Assembly: GCF_009017495.1 (NCBI RefSeq)
Contig: NZ_CP044990.1
Location: 763,001-827,000, forward strand
Origin: Deinococcus sp. AJ005
GTDB lineage: Bacteria > Deinococcota > Deinococci > Deinococcales > Deinococcaceae
DNA: 64,000 bases
Reading direction: 5' to 3'
Below, in pieces: positions 8,066 to 15,842 of this stretch (its first letter is position 1; each line of letters begins with the position of its first letter). The notes beneath the pieces are model-generated. The model was given only the letters and a program-made list of their open reading frames with translations, was not told the origin of the DNA and did not search any database. Made by a program: the position numbers and the translations under genes.

Positions 8066-8549
8066 ACCTGTCCGCTGCTGGGGGCAGCACGCAAACCCCG
8101 TCCTCATCAGCGTGAACGACGTCGCCGGGCCGCACCGTTACACCCGCGAAGGTCAGCACTACATCCTGCTCGCCTACATTTGCCTTGCCGCTGCGGCGGG
8201 GATGGGCGGCCAGTGCCCGGATGCCGATGGGCATGGTTGCCAACTGCGCCGTGTCGCGCACGCAGCCGTGGATGAGGATGCCTGCCCAGCCATTCTCCAC
8301 GCCCAGCCCGGCCAGTTGATCGCCCACCAGCGCGCAGTTCAGGCTGCCGCCGCCGTCCACCACCAGCACGCGGCCCTCACCCGGCGTTTCCAGCGTGGCG
8401 CGCACGGGCGTGTTGTTCTCGTACACGCGCAGGGTGAAGGCGGGACCGCTGAACCGCGCCTGCCCTCCAAAATTCTGAAACAGAGGTGCGAAGACCTGTG
8501 CTTCTGGGTGTGCATCGCACAGGTCAGAGGTGGGGGTGAAGGGGGTCAT
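8064..8549 (-). CDS. RraA-family protein (4-hydroxy-4-methyl-2-oxoglutarate aldolase-like)
   Basis: The 161-residue protein has the RraA/HMG-aldolase signature: VVDGGGSLNCALVGDQLAGLGVENGWAGILIHGCVRD around residues 70-105 with the GDxL and RD metal/substrate residues, and VRPGDVVHADEDGVCVLP near the end. Some members regulate RNase E, while others are divalent-metal aldolases of HMG or oxaloacetate. Without biochemical data the enzyme reading is preferred because the GD...RD residues are present. ATG at 8549 is used. It lies 35 bases downstream of xdhC-like gene on the same strand and probably shares its transcript. Confidence 0.85.
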   Translation of the reverse strand: MTPFTPTSDLCDAHPEAQVFAPLFQNFGGQARFSGPAFTLRVYENNTPVRATLETPGEGRVLVVDGGGSLNCALVGDQLAGLGVENGWAGILIHGCVRDTAQLATMPIGIRALAAHPRRSGKANVGEQDVVLTFAGVTVRPGDVVHADEDGVCVLPPAADR

Positions 8550-8584
8550 GCTGTATTGAACCCGTTGAGCAGGCGCAAAGGTGG

Positions 8585-9715
8585 TTACTGTTCCGGGGAC
8601 GCCCCCAGCGCCGGACTGGCCGCGTGGGTGTGGGCATAGTGGATGCGCCCGTCGTGGCCGCTCAGGAAGCCGCCGTCGTAGCCGCGCCGCCACGCCATCA
8701 GTTCGGCCAGGATGCTCATGGCCACTTCCTCTGGGGCCTCCGCACCCAGGCGCAGGCCCACGGGCGCACGCAGGCGGGCCAGTTCGGCATCGCTGAAGGT
8801 CACGCCTTCGGCCTCCAGCTCGTCCAGCAGACCCTGGGCGCGGCTCAGCGGTCCCAGGACGCCCACGTAAGGTGCGCCGGAGTTCAGCGCGTGCTGCAAG
8901 CAGATGCGGTCCCGGTCCAGATGGTGGTTCATGATCAGCAGGCTGGCGCGGGCGGGCGGCGTGAACTGCCCCAATTCCTCCGGTGCGAGGTCATGCAGGA
9001 TGGCCCCCGGAAAACGCCCCGGCGTCAGATACGCGCCGCGCGGGTCGATCACATGGACCTCGTAGCCCAGATCGTGCGCCCCACGCGCCAGCGGCATGGC
9101 GTCGTGGCCCGCACCGTACAGCACCAGCACGGGCGGCGGCGTGCTGATGTCAATGAAGAGAGGCATGCCGTCTGGTGCGGCCAGCGTGACGGCGCGAGGT
9201 TCCAATTGATTCAGCCGTTCCCGCGCAGCCTGAACGGCAAAGTCCCGCAGCGGGGCGGGGGAGAGGTCTCCCATCGCTTCTCCATCTGGCTTGATCAGGA
9301 GGCGGCCCTCGCCTTTCAGCGGCACAACCAGCGCGGCCAGTTCACCCTTTTCCAGTGCCCGGAGCCACGCGCCCATCACCGGGTCATCTCCATCCACCCG
9401 CTCCACGCGCACGTCCACGCTGCCGCCGCAGCCGATGCCCAGCCCCCAGGTGGCGTCCTCCGACAGATCGTAATGGGTGATGGCCGGCGTACCGCTGCGG
9501 ATCACTTCCAGCGCCACCTCCACCACCTCCGCCTCCAGGCAGCCGCCCGAGAGCATGCAGACCTGCGCGCCGTCGTCCAGCACCAGCATCCGCGTGCCTT
9601 CGCGGCGGTAGGCGCTGCCCTGCACGCCCACGACGGTGGCGATAGCGGCGCGCTGGCCTCTGGCGGTGGCGGCGTTCAGTGCGTCCAGCAGGGTGCGGGT
9701 CTCGGCGGCGTTCAT
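8585..9715 (-). CDS. XdhC/CoxI-family accessory protein
   Basis: The 376-residue protein has the XdhC N-terminal domain (ATVVGVQGSAYRREGTRMLV, the SGGCLEAEVVE cysteine motif, GLGIGCGGSVDV) and a Rossmann domain (VLVLYGAGHDAMPLARGAHDLGYEVHVIDPRG). XdhC proteins bind sulfurated molybdenum cofactor and insert it into xanthine dehydrogenase-type enzymes. No molybdenum hydroxylase gene is visible here, so the client must be elsewhere. Its ATG overlaps the stop of the upstream MFS gene (ATGA at 9712-9715), so the two are coupled. Confidence 0.9.
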   Translation of the reverse strand: MNAAETRTLLDALNAATARGQRAAIATVVGVQGSAYRREGTRMLVLDDGAQVCMLSGGCLEAEVVEVALEVIRSGTPAITHYDLSEDATWGLGIGCGGSVDVRVERVDGDDPVMGAWLRALEKGELAALVVPLKGEGRLLIKPDGEAMGDLSPAPLRDFAVQAARERLNQLEPRAVTLAAPDGMPLFIDISTPPPVLVLYGAGHDAMPLARGAHDLGYEVHVIDPRGAYLTPGRFPGAILHDLAPEELGQFTPPARASLLIMNHHLDRDRICLQHALNSGAPYVGVLGPLSRAQGLLDELEAEGVTFSDAELARLRAPVGLRLGAEAPEEVAMSILAELMAWRRGYDGGFLSGHDGRIHYAHTHAASPALGASPEQ

Positions 9716-10926
9716 GCGGGTTTACCAGAAGGTGCAGCCGACTTCCCGGCCCGCCACGCGCTGAACAGCGGCAGCACGGCCAGCACAGCGCAGGTGTAGG
9801 CCAGCGCCGGGAAGCCTGCGCGGGCGATCAGGAAACCGCCCAGCAGCGTGCCCGCGCCCGCCGTGATGTAGCCCAGGCCATCGGTGACGCCCTGCACGGC
9901 GGGAAAGTGGGTCAGCGCCTTGCTGCCCGACACGAAGGCCAGATTCCAGCCCAGCCCCAGCAGGAACATGCTCAGGCCCAACGCCCCTGCGCCCGGCTGC
10001 GCGGCGGTCAGGGCTGCCGCGCACAGCAGCACCGCGCCGCCCACGTAGCCCACGCGCACGCCCAGGCGGTCAATCAGCGGCCCAGTCAGCCAGCCGAAGC
10101 CGAACATGCCCAGAATATGACCGCTGATCAGCGCGGCAATACTGGTGTGGTCCATGCCCATGTTGTGCGCCCGCAGTGGCGTGAGGCTCATCAGTGTGAC
10201 CATCAGACCCTGTGCGGTGGCCAGGGCCAGCGCGGTGCTGCGAACGCCCGGCGTGCGGAACGCCTCCGAGAAACTTGGCGTCTTGCGCGTGGCCCCGGCC
10301 CCGGTTGCCGCGACGGGTTCGCGCACCGGGGTCCAGAACAGCATCAGCAGCGCGGCCACGCCCAGCAGGCTGCCGCCCACCAGCCAGCCCACGATTTCGG
10401 GCGTGGTACCGAAGGTGATGGCCAGCCGCTCGATGGGGTGAGAGAAGCCGGTCATCAGGAACGATCCCAGCACGCTCATCAGCATCAGCGCGCCCAGGGC
10501 CGTGCCGCGCCGGTTGTCGGGCACGCTCTCGGCCGCGGCGTAACGGGCCTGCTGGTAGCCGCCCTGCGCCGCGCCCATCATGGACGCGCCCACCAGAAAC
10601 AGCGGCGTGAGGCCCAACTTGCCACCAAAAAAGCCCAGCACCGCGCCCAGCGTCCCCAGCGCGAAGGCCAATCCCAGCCCTAACCTGCGCCCGGAGCGCA
10701 GCATCAGCGCACCAAAAAAGCCTGCCGATAGCGCCGCCGACACGCTGATCAGCGTGCTGGGCAGGCCCGACAGGCTGCCGAAGCCCAGCGTGCCCATGAT
10801 GATGCTCGCCAGGATGGTGCTGACCGTCGTGGCCCCCGTCGCCAGCGCCTGTGCGGCGTACAGCGGCACCAGACGGCCCAGTTCAATGCGGGATATTTGC
10901 TGGGGTGCGGGGGCAGCTTTACTCAT
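9712..10926 (-). CDS. MFS transporter
   Basis: The 404-residue membrane protein has about twelve hydrophobic segments separated by short charged loops, including the typical loop MLRSGRRLGLGLAFALG after the second or third helix and a central cytoplasmic loop near residues 190-215 (PVREPVAATGAGATRKTPSFSEAF). It is a major facilitator superfamily permease; the substrate cannot be read from the sequence. Translation is coupled to the downstream xdhC-like gene. It starts 33 bases after the B12-binding gene, so a four-gene transcript (B12 protein, MFS, XdhC, RraA) is plausible. No clear Shine-Dalgarno precedes the ATG. Confidence 0.85.
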   Translation of the reverse strand: MSKAAPAPQQISRIELGRLVPLYAAQALATGATTVSTILASIIMGTLGFGSLSGLPSTLISVSAALSAGFFGALMLRSGRRLGLGLAFALGTLGAVLGFFGGKLGLTPLFLVGASMMGAAQGGYQQARYAAAESVPDNRRGTALGALMLMSVLGSFLMTGFSHPIERLAITFGTTPEIVGWLVGGSLLGVAALLMLFWTPVREPVAATGAGATRKTPSFSEAFRTPGVRSTALALATAQGLMVTLMSLTPLRAHNMGMDHTSIAALISGHILGMFGFGWLTGPLIDRLGVRVGYVGGAVLLCAAALTAAQPGAGALGLSMFLLGLGWNLAFVSGSKALTHFPAVQGVTDGLGYITAGAGTLLGGFLIARAGFPALAYTCAVLAVLPLFSAWRAGKSAAPSGKPA

Positions 10927-10959
10927 GACGAGAGCTACACAGAGAGGAAGGAGCTATGG

Positions 10960-11403
<444 letters not shown>

Positions 11404-11585
11404 ACGGGCCTCCTAACGGGCGTTTGTTTTGATTCTAGGGCATTGGCTGGCGGCGGCGGTGTGGTGGACGCGGGAAGTGTGCCGTGTGCCGCGCTGCTGT
11501 CCCGCTCTGGCAGACTTTTCTTGCGGCAGGTTGTCCTGAAGTCCTGCCCCCAGTGTCAGCCCGCCTCCTGTACACTGCCCAGTTG

Positions 11586-12221
11586 ATGATCGTGACCATT
11601 GACGGCGTGGCGGCCAGCGGCAAATCCAGCGTGTCGGGGGGCGTGGCGCGGGCGCTGGGCGTGCCGTATGTCAGCAGCGGCCTCCTGTACCGCGCTGCGA
11701 CTTTGCTGGGCCTGGAGGCCGGGCTGGACCTGCATGACGCCCCCGCGTTGCTGGCCCATTTGCGAACCCATCCGTTGCGTCTGGAACCGCTGGCCGAGGG
11801 CAACCGCGTGTGGCAGGACGGGCGCGAGTTGACCGATGAACTGCACTCCACCCGCGTGGACCGGGGCGTCAGCGTGGTGGCCGTGCTGCCCGAGGTGCGG
11901 GCCTGGGTGGACGCCCAGCTCCGTGCCCTGCCGTCCCCCTTCGTGGCCGAGGGCCGGGATATGGGAACGAACGTTTTCCCTCACGCCGGGGCCAAGTTCT
12001 ACCTGACGGCCAGCCCCCACATCCGCGCCGTGCGCCGTGCCCAGGAACGCCCGGAGGATGTTCCCGCCATTGAGGCCGCCCTGATCCGCCGCGACGAGCT
12101 GGACCGCGTGCAGAGTGCGCCTGCCCCCGACGCCGTGGTCATCGACACCGGCCCGCTGACCCTGGACGGCGTGATTCAGACGATTCTGGCGCAGTTGCCC
12201 GAGCAAGTGACCTCCGCTTAA
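11586..12221 (+). CDS. cmk: cytidylate kinase
   Basis: It phosphorylates CMP/dCMP to the diphosphates using ATP in the cytoplasm. The 211-residue protein has the P-loop GVAASGKS at residues 6-13, [14 protein letters not shown] after it, the VAEGRDMGT segment (nucleotide/CMP binding), and the lid-like RRAQERP plus RRDELDR segments typical of Cmk. ATG 11586 fits the family N-terminus ([15 protein letters not shown]). A TACACT -10-like element ends nine bases upstream, so the mRNA is probably leaderless or nearly so. plsC follows 3 bases after the stop. Confidence 0.92.
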   Translation: MIVTIDGVAASGKSSVSGGVARALGVPYVSSGLLYRAATLLGLEAGLDLHDAPALLAHLRTHPLRLEPLAEGNRVWQDGRELTDELHSTRVDRGVSVVAVLPEVRAWVDAQLRALPSPFVAEGRDMGTNVFPHAGAKFYLTASPHIRAVRRAQERPEDVPAIEAALIRRDELDRVQSAPAPDAVVIDTGPLTLDGVIQTILAQLPEQVTSA

Positions 12222-12224
12222 CCC

Positions 12225-12860
12225 ATGCCCGGACCCGTGAAGCCTGGACCCATCCCCACGCCGCATCCCTGGCTGTATCCGGTGATCCACTGGTTCGTGG
12301 GGCGTGTCGTGGCTTACGGCGGCGGCGTGCGCGTCAGCGGGCTGCAACATCTGCCGCACGGTGGGCCAGCGGGCGGGGTCATCGTGGCGGGAACCCACGC
12401 GATGGCGCTGGACCCCTTTACCATCGGCTATGCGATTCCGCCGAAACTGCACCGCCTGCAATTCATGACCAAGCGCGATGCCTTCGAGTGGAAGATCATC
12501 GGCCCCCATGCCATCGGGCCGATATTGCGCGCCACCGGGGCCTTTCCCGTGGACCGCAGCGGGCGCGACACCCGCGCGCTGCGGCAGTCGTTGCGGGTGC
12601 TGGGGCGCGGCGGCATGGTGGGCATTTTCCCGCAGGGCACCCGCAACGGCCAGGGCCTGCACGGTGGCGCGGCGCTGCTGGCCCTCAAGGCGAAGGTGCC
12701 CATCGTCCCCGTGCGCGTGTGGCACGAGCGCCCGAAGTGGCTGCCGCGCGGCCTGCCCGGTGGGCGCTGGCAGGTGCGCTTCGGCCCCCCGTTGTATCCG
12801 CAGGGCGACAGCCTGCGCGGCCTGACCCTGCGCTGGGAAAATGCGGTGGCAGTGCTGTGA
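12225..12860 (+). CDS. plsC: 1-acyl-sn-glycerol-3-phosphate acyltransferase
   Basis: It acylates lysophosphatidic acid to phosphatidic acid at the membrane in phospholipid synthesis. The 211-residue protein carries the acyltransferase motifs: HAMALD (HxxxxD) near residue 59, FPQGTRN (glycerophosphate binding) and VPIVPVRV. The length is normal for the family. It is 3 bases downstream of cmk, the cmk-plsC pairing seen in many bacteria. Its stop codon lies at the first bases of an intergenic repeat (12860-12984). Confidence 0.9.
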   Translation: MPGPVKPGPIPTPHPWLYPVIHWFVGRVVAYGGGVRVSGLQHLPHGGPAGGVIVAGTHAMALDPFTIGYAIPPKLHRLQFMTKRDAFEWKIIGPHAIGPILRATGAFPVDRSGRDTRALRQSLRVLGRGGMVGIFPQGTRNGQGLHGGAALLALKAKVPIVPVRVWHERPKWLPRGLPGGRWQVRFGPPLYPQGDSLRGLTLRWENAVAVL

Positions 12861-12984
12861 TACCGATTGCGGTTGAAGTCCTAACTTCAACCCGACTGAA
12901 AGGAGAAGCAAAAAATACGGGTTGCGTGGTATGGAAGAACATACGGCGCTTTCCTGGATGTTCTGGAATTTAACGCAACCCGTA
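12860..12984. repeat. intergenic repeat, copy A
   Basis: A noncoding element related to the one at 47376-47510. Both start ATAC(C/G)G, have an inner inverted repeat (ACGGGTTGCGT near 12917 and ACGCAACCCGT ending near 12983), share a CGGCGCT core and end ACCCGTA. It starts at the stop codon of plsC. This fills most of the 151-bp gap before the next gene. Confidence 0.6.
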
Positions 12985-13011
12985 GGAGCTGGGGCCAATG
13001 GCCCTCTCCGC

Positions 13012-15699
13012 CTACTCCAGCACCACTGTGAACTTCTGACTCAGATACGTCTCAGTGTCAGCGGCAACGTCAGGATTCCCCAGCGCCTTCAGCACCTTTA
13101 ATCGCAGTTGGTACGCTCCGGCGGGGGCCAGTTGCCCACCCGCCAGCGTGCCGTCCCAGCCCACGAAACTGAAGGCGTCGCTGTTCGGGTCCGTGTAAAT
13201 GTTGGTGGCGCTGCGCCCGATGTATTCCTGTGTGAAGACCGTGCCCAGGCTTGTGCCGCCCCCGTCCAGCACCTCCAGCATCAGGCGGCGGGCCTGATGA
13301 CCGAAGTGGACCAGCAGTTGCGGCGCGTCCAGCACCGTAATCTTCTGCCCGTTATCGTCGAAGACCTGCACGTCTTTGAGGGTGTAGGCGAGCGGATTGG
13401 CGAGGTTCAGCCCTTCCGGGTAGAACTCGAAGGTCCTGGGATCGTACAGCGCCGGGAAGTTTTTGAAGGTCCGGCCCCCGTCGAAACTCACGTCGCCCAG
13501 CACCGTCAGGGCCTGATAGTTGCCCACCAACCCGCTGTAGGGAATGACCATGCGGCGTCCGCTGGCGCTGCTCAGGGCGATGGCACCGCCGTATTGCCCC
13601 AGCACGGGACGGGACGGAGGCGTGATCAGCACATTCAATTCTGTTTCTCCGCCTGCCGGGACAGTGATGCGGACGCCGCCGCCGTCCACGGCTTGGCCGT
13701 TGATGGTCATGCCGATGGGCTGGGGGGGCATGATGTTGCCCAGACGGTCCAGACTCTGCGCCGCAATATTCGTTGCCGTGAACGTTTCCACCTGTGTGCC
13801 GCTATTTCGCAGCACGATCACCTTGCTGCGGGGGCCGAAGGTCTGGCTGGCCCCCAGGCTCAGTTTGGCGGGATTGGCCGTCACCGGATTGCTGGAGGCC
13901 GCCAGCACGTTGACCAGCCCCGCGCCCTGCTGCTGTACGGGGGCAGGCCCGCTCCCGTCCGGGGTGGTGCGGAAGGCCGAGTTGTTCATCAGCAGCGCCG
14001 CCATGTCCTTCGATTGGATGCCGGGCCGCGCCTCCAGCAGCAGCGCGGCAATGCCCGCCACCTGCGGCGCAGCCAGTCCCGTACCGCTGAGGACCGCGTA
14101 TCCACCGGAACCCGACTTTAAAGGTGTGGTGGTGCGGACCCAGCCTCCCGGCGCGGCCAGATCGGGTTTCAGTTCCAGATCCGGCGAAACGCCGAAAGCC
14201 GAGAACGCGCTGAGGGTATTGCCGCTGGGATTGTCGAAGGTCTGCGGGTCTGTATTGAAGGTCAGCCGCGCGCCCCCCGCAATTGCGGCGTCGATCCGTG
14301 CGCCAGCGGCAGCCAGCACCGAGACGACGGGGATGTCGATGGGCCTGCTGTCGCTGGGAGTGGCCGGGGCAGCCGTCACGGAGGCAAAGCCGGGCTGGCT
14401 GTTGTAAAGCACGATGGCCTGCGCCCCGGCGTTCTGGGCGTTGATGATCTTCTCGCGGGCCGCGCAGTTGCCCAGGCGGATCAGGGTGGCCTGCCCGTTC
14501 AGGCTGCCCGCCTTGTAAGGATTCAGGCCGTCGATGGAGCAGCCGTCGTTGTCGGTGATGGGCGTGCTAGACGGCAGTTTGCCCAGGGGCAGATTCAGCC
14601 CCATGGGCGCGGTGGGCGAGCCGCTGACAGGACGGTAGCCGATGACAGCACCCCCTGTACTCAGCGTGAAGTTGCCCAGTCGCACTCGCGTGTTTTCCAC
14701 CGATGCCACCGCCAGCACGTTCTCGCCCAGTGCGGGTGCGCCGACGCTGTAAGGGCCGCCTTTGCCGCTGTCCCCGGCGGCGGCACTGACCACCATGCCG
14801 CGCTTGACCAATCGGCTGGCGGCCCGCGCGGTGGGGTACTGCGGCCACTGGAACGGCACGCCCAGGCTAATGTTCAGCACCCCCATCCCGTCGGCCTGGG
14901 CGCGTTCCATCGCTGAAAGCAGGGTGGCGCTGTCGGTGGTGCCCTGGCATCCGAACACCTTGTAGATGCCCAGGCTGACGGCGGGGGCCACGCCCGCAAA
15001 GCCGCCCGCCGGATCGCTCCCGCCCAGGATGCCCGCCACGTTCGTCCCGTTGCCCTGGCAGTCGTGTGGGCTGGCGTCTGGAACAGGCTTCGAACCGGGT
15101 TGCGAGGCGTCGTAATTGTCGCCCACGAAGTCATACCCGGCAACGACGCGGCCCTGAAAGGCCGGATGACCCAGGTCCAGTCCGGTGTCGATGATGCCCA
15201 CCCGCACGCCCCTGCCACTCAGCCCCAGTTGCGACTGGGCGAGGTCCGCGCCCGTCATTGCCAGAGCGCTCTGCACGTCGGGGCTGAGGGCCTGGGCGTT
15301 CAGCCCTGGTTTCGAGGTTCTGGGCGGGCTGATCTGCCTCACCGGGTATACGCCGATCACCCCTGGCAGGCGTGACAGGCGGCCCAGTTCCGCCGGGCTG
15401 GCCTCCACCGCAAAACCGTTGAACAGCGTGTGGTAGCTGGCCGTTTCCCTGTACTGAACCCCGCTGGCGCTGGCCTGTGCCCGGAAGCCAGTCTGCTGCG
15501 CGCCCAGGCTCTGGGCGTTCAGACCTGTGGGATCGTCCACCAGCTCGATGAACCATGCTGTTTTGGCGCTGGCTGCCGTGGAGGAGAGTTTGAAACCTGG
15601 CCCGGTGGCCAGACCCGGCGGCATGCCCTGACCTGGGCCGCAGGCCGCCAGCGCGGCGCTCAGGGCCAGTAGCAGGGGAGGGGTGGTCTTGAGGGACAT
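13012..15699 (-). CDS. subtilisin-like (S8) lipoprotein lacking catalytic His and Ser (pseudoprotease)
   Basis: The 895-residue protein has a lipoprotein signal with LAAC (Cys20), an I9-like propeptide (about 48-120), an S8 fold (about 160-560) with a PA domain inserted at about 370-480, and C-terminal beta domains ending in a FlgD-like WDGTLAGGQLAPAGAYQLRL unit. The catalytic Asp171 is kept (IIDTGLD), but the His motif reads GNGTN (Asn217), the oxyanion Asn is Asp310 (AAGDSG) and the Ser motif reads SGTGLAAP (Gly541). The adjacent paralogue keeps all four. The frame is open throughout, so this looks like a maintained pseudoenzyme rather than a decaying gene. The ATG at 15699 lies 7 bases after TACAAT. 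Confidence 0.9.
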   Translation of the reverse strand: MSLKTTPPLLLALSAALAACGPGQGMPPGLATGPGFKLSSTAASAKTAWFIELVDDPTGLNAQSLGAQQTGFRAQASASGVQYRETASYHTLFNGFAVEASPAELGRLSRLPGVIGVYPVRQISPPRTSKPGLNAQALSPDVQSALAMTGADLAQSQLGLSGRGVRVGIIDTGLDLGHPAFQGRVVAGYDFVGDNYDASQPGSKPVPDASPHDCQGNGTNVAGILGGSDPAGGFAGVAPAVSLGIYKVFGCQGTTDSATLLSAMERAQADGMGVLNISLGVPFQWPQYPTARAASRLVKRGMVVSAAAGDSGKGGPYSVGAPALGENVLAVASVENTRVRLGNFTLSTGGAVIGYRPVSGSPTAPMGLNLPLGKLPSSTPITDNDGCSIDGLNPYKAGSLNGQATLIRLGNCAAREKIINAQNAGAQAIVLYNSQPGFASVTAAPATPSDSRPIDIPVVSVLAAAGARIDAAIAGGARLTFNTDPQTFDNPSGNTLSAFSAFGVSPDLELKPDLAAPGGWVRTTTPLKSGSGGYAVLSGTGLAAPQVAGIAALLLEARPGIQSKDMAALLMNNSAFRTTPDGSGPAPVQQQGAGLVNVLAASSNPVTANPAKLSLGASQTFGPRSKVIVLRNSGTQVETFTATNIAAQSLDRLGNIMPPQPIGMTINGQAVDGGGVRITVPAGGETELNVLITPPSRPVLGQYGGAIALSSASGRRMVIPYSGLVGNYQALTVLGDVSFDGGRTFKNFPALYDPRTFEFYPEGLNLANPLAYTLKDVQVFDDNGQKITVLDAPQLLVHFGHQARRLMLEVLDGGGTSLGTVFTQEYIGRSATNIYTDPNSDAFSFVGWDGTLAGGQLAPAGAYQLRLKVLKALGNPDVAADTETYLSQKFTVVLE

Positions 15700-15706
15700 G
15701 GCGCTG

Positions 15707-15712
15707 ATTGTA
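15707..15712 (-). promoter_or_regulatory. -10 element of the S8 pseudoprotease gene
   Basis: TACAAT on the minus strand ends 7 bases before the ATG at 15699, with no Shine-Dalgarno, which fits a leaderless transcript. This would give the pseudoprotease its own promoter, separate from the upstream protease gene. No clear -35 is seen. Confidence 0.5.
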
Positions 15713-15791
15713 AAGGCGTGGGATGAACCGCCAGGGTGAGCGAAGACCGGAAGCGCACGGCACACCTCTGCCGAGAGGCAACCGAAAGGGA

Positions 15792-15811
15792 GGGAAGCCA
15801 CCCGGCCTCCC
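15792..15811 (-). terminator. possible terminator of S8 protease gene
   Basis: GGGAAGCC (15792-15799) pairs with GGCCTCCC (15804-15811, one G-U pair) around a 4-base loop, downstream of the leftward protease stop at 15843. The T-run is weak on the minus strand. Confidence 0.35.
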
Positions 15812-15842
15812 CCCCTCTTTTGTCCGACGTGTCAACTCAGGC

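Noticed and set aside
13012..15699. Frameshift or decaying pseudogene explanation for the dead S8 paralogue
   Set aside because: The frame is open from signal to C-terminal domain and the PA and beta domains remain well formed, so random decay is less likely. It cannot be excluded without orthologues.
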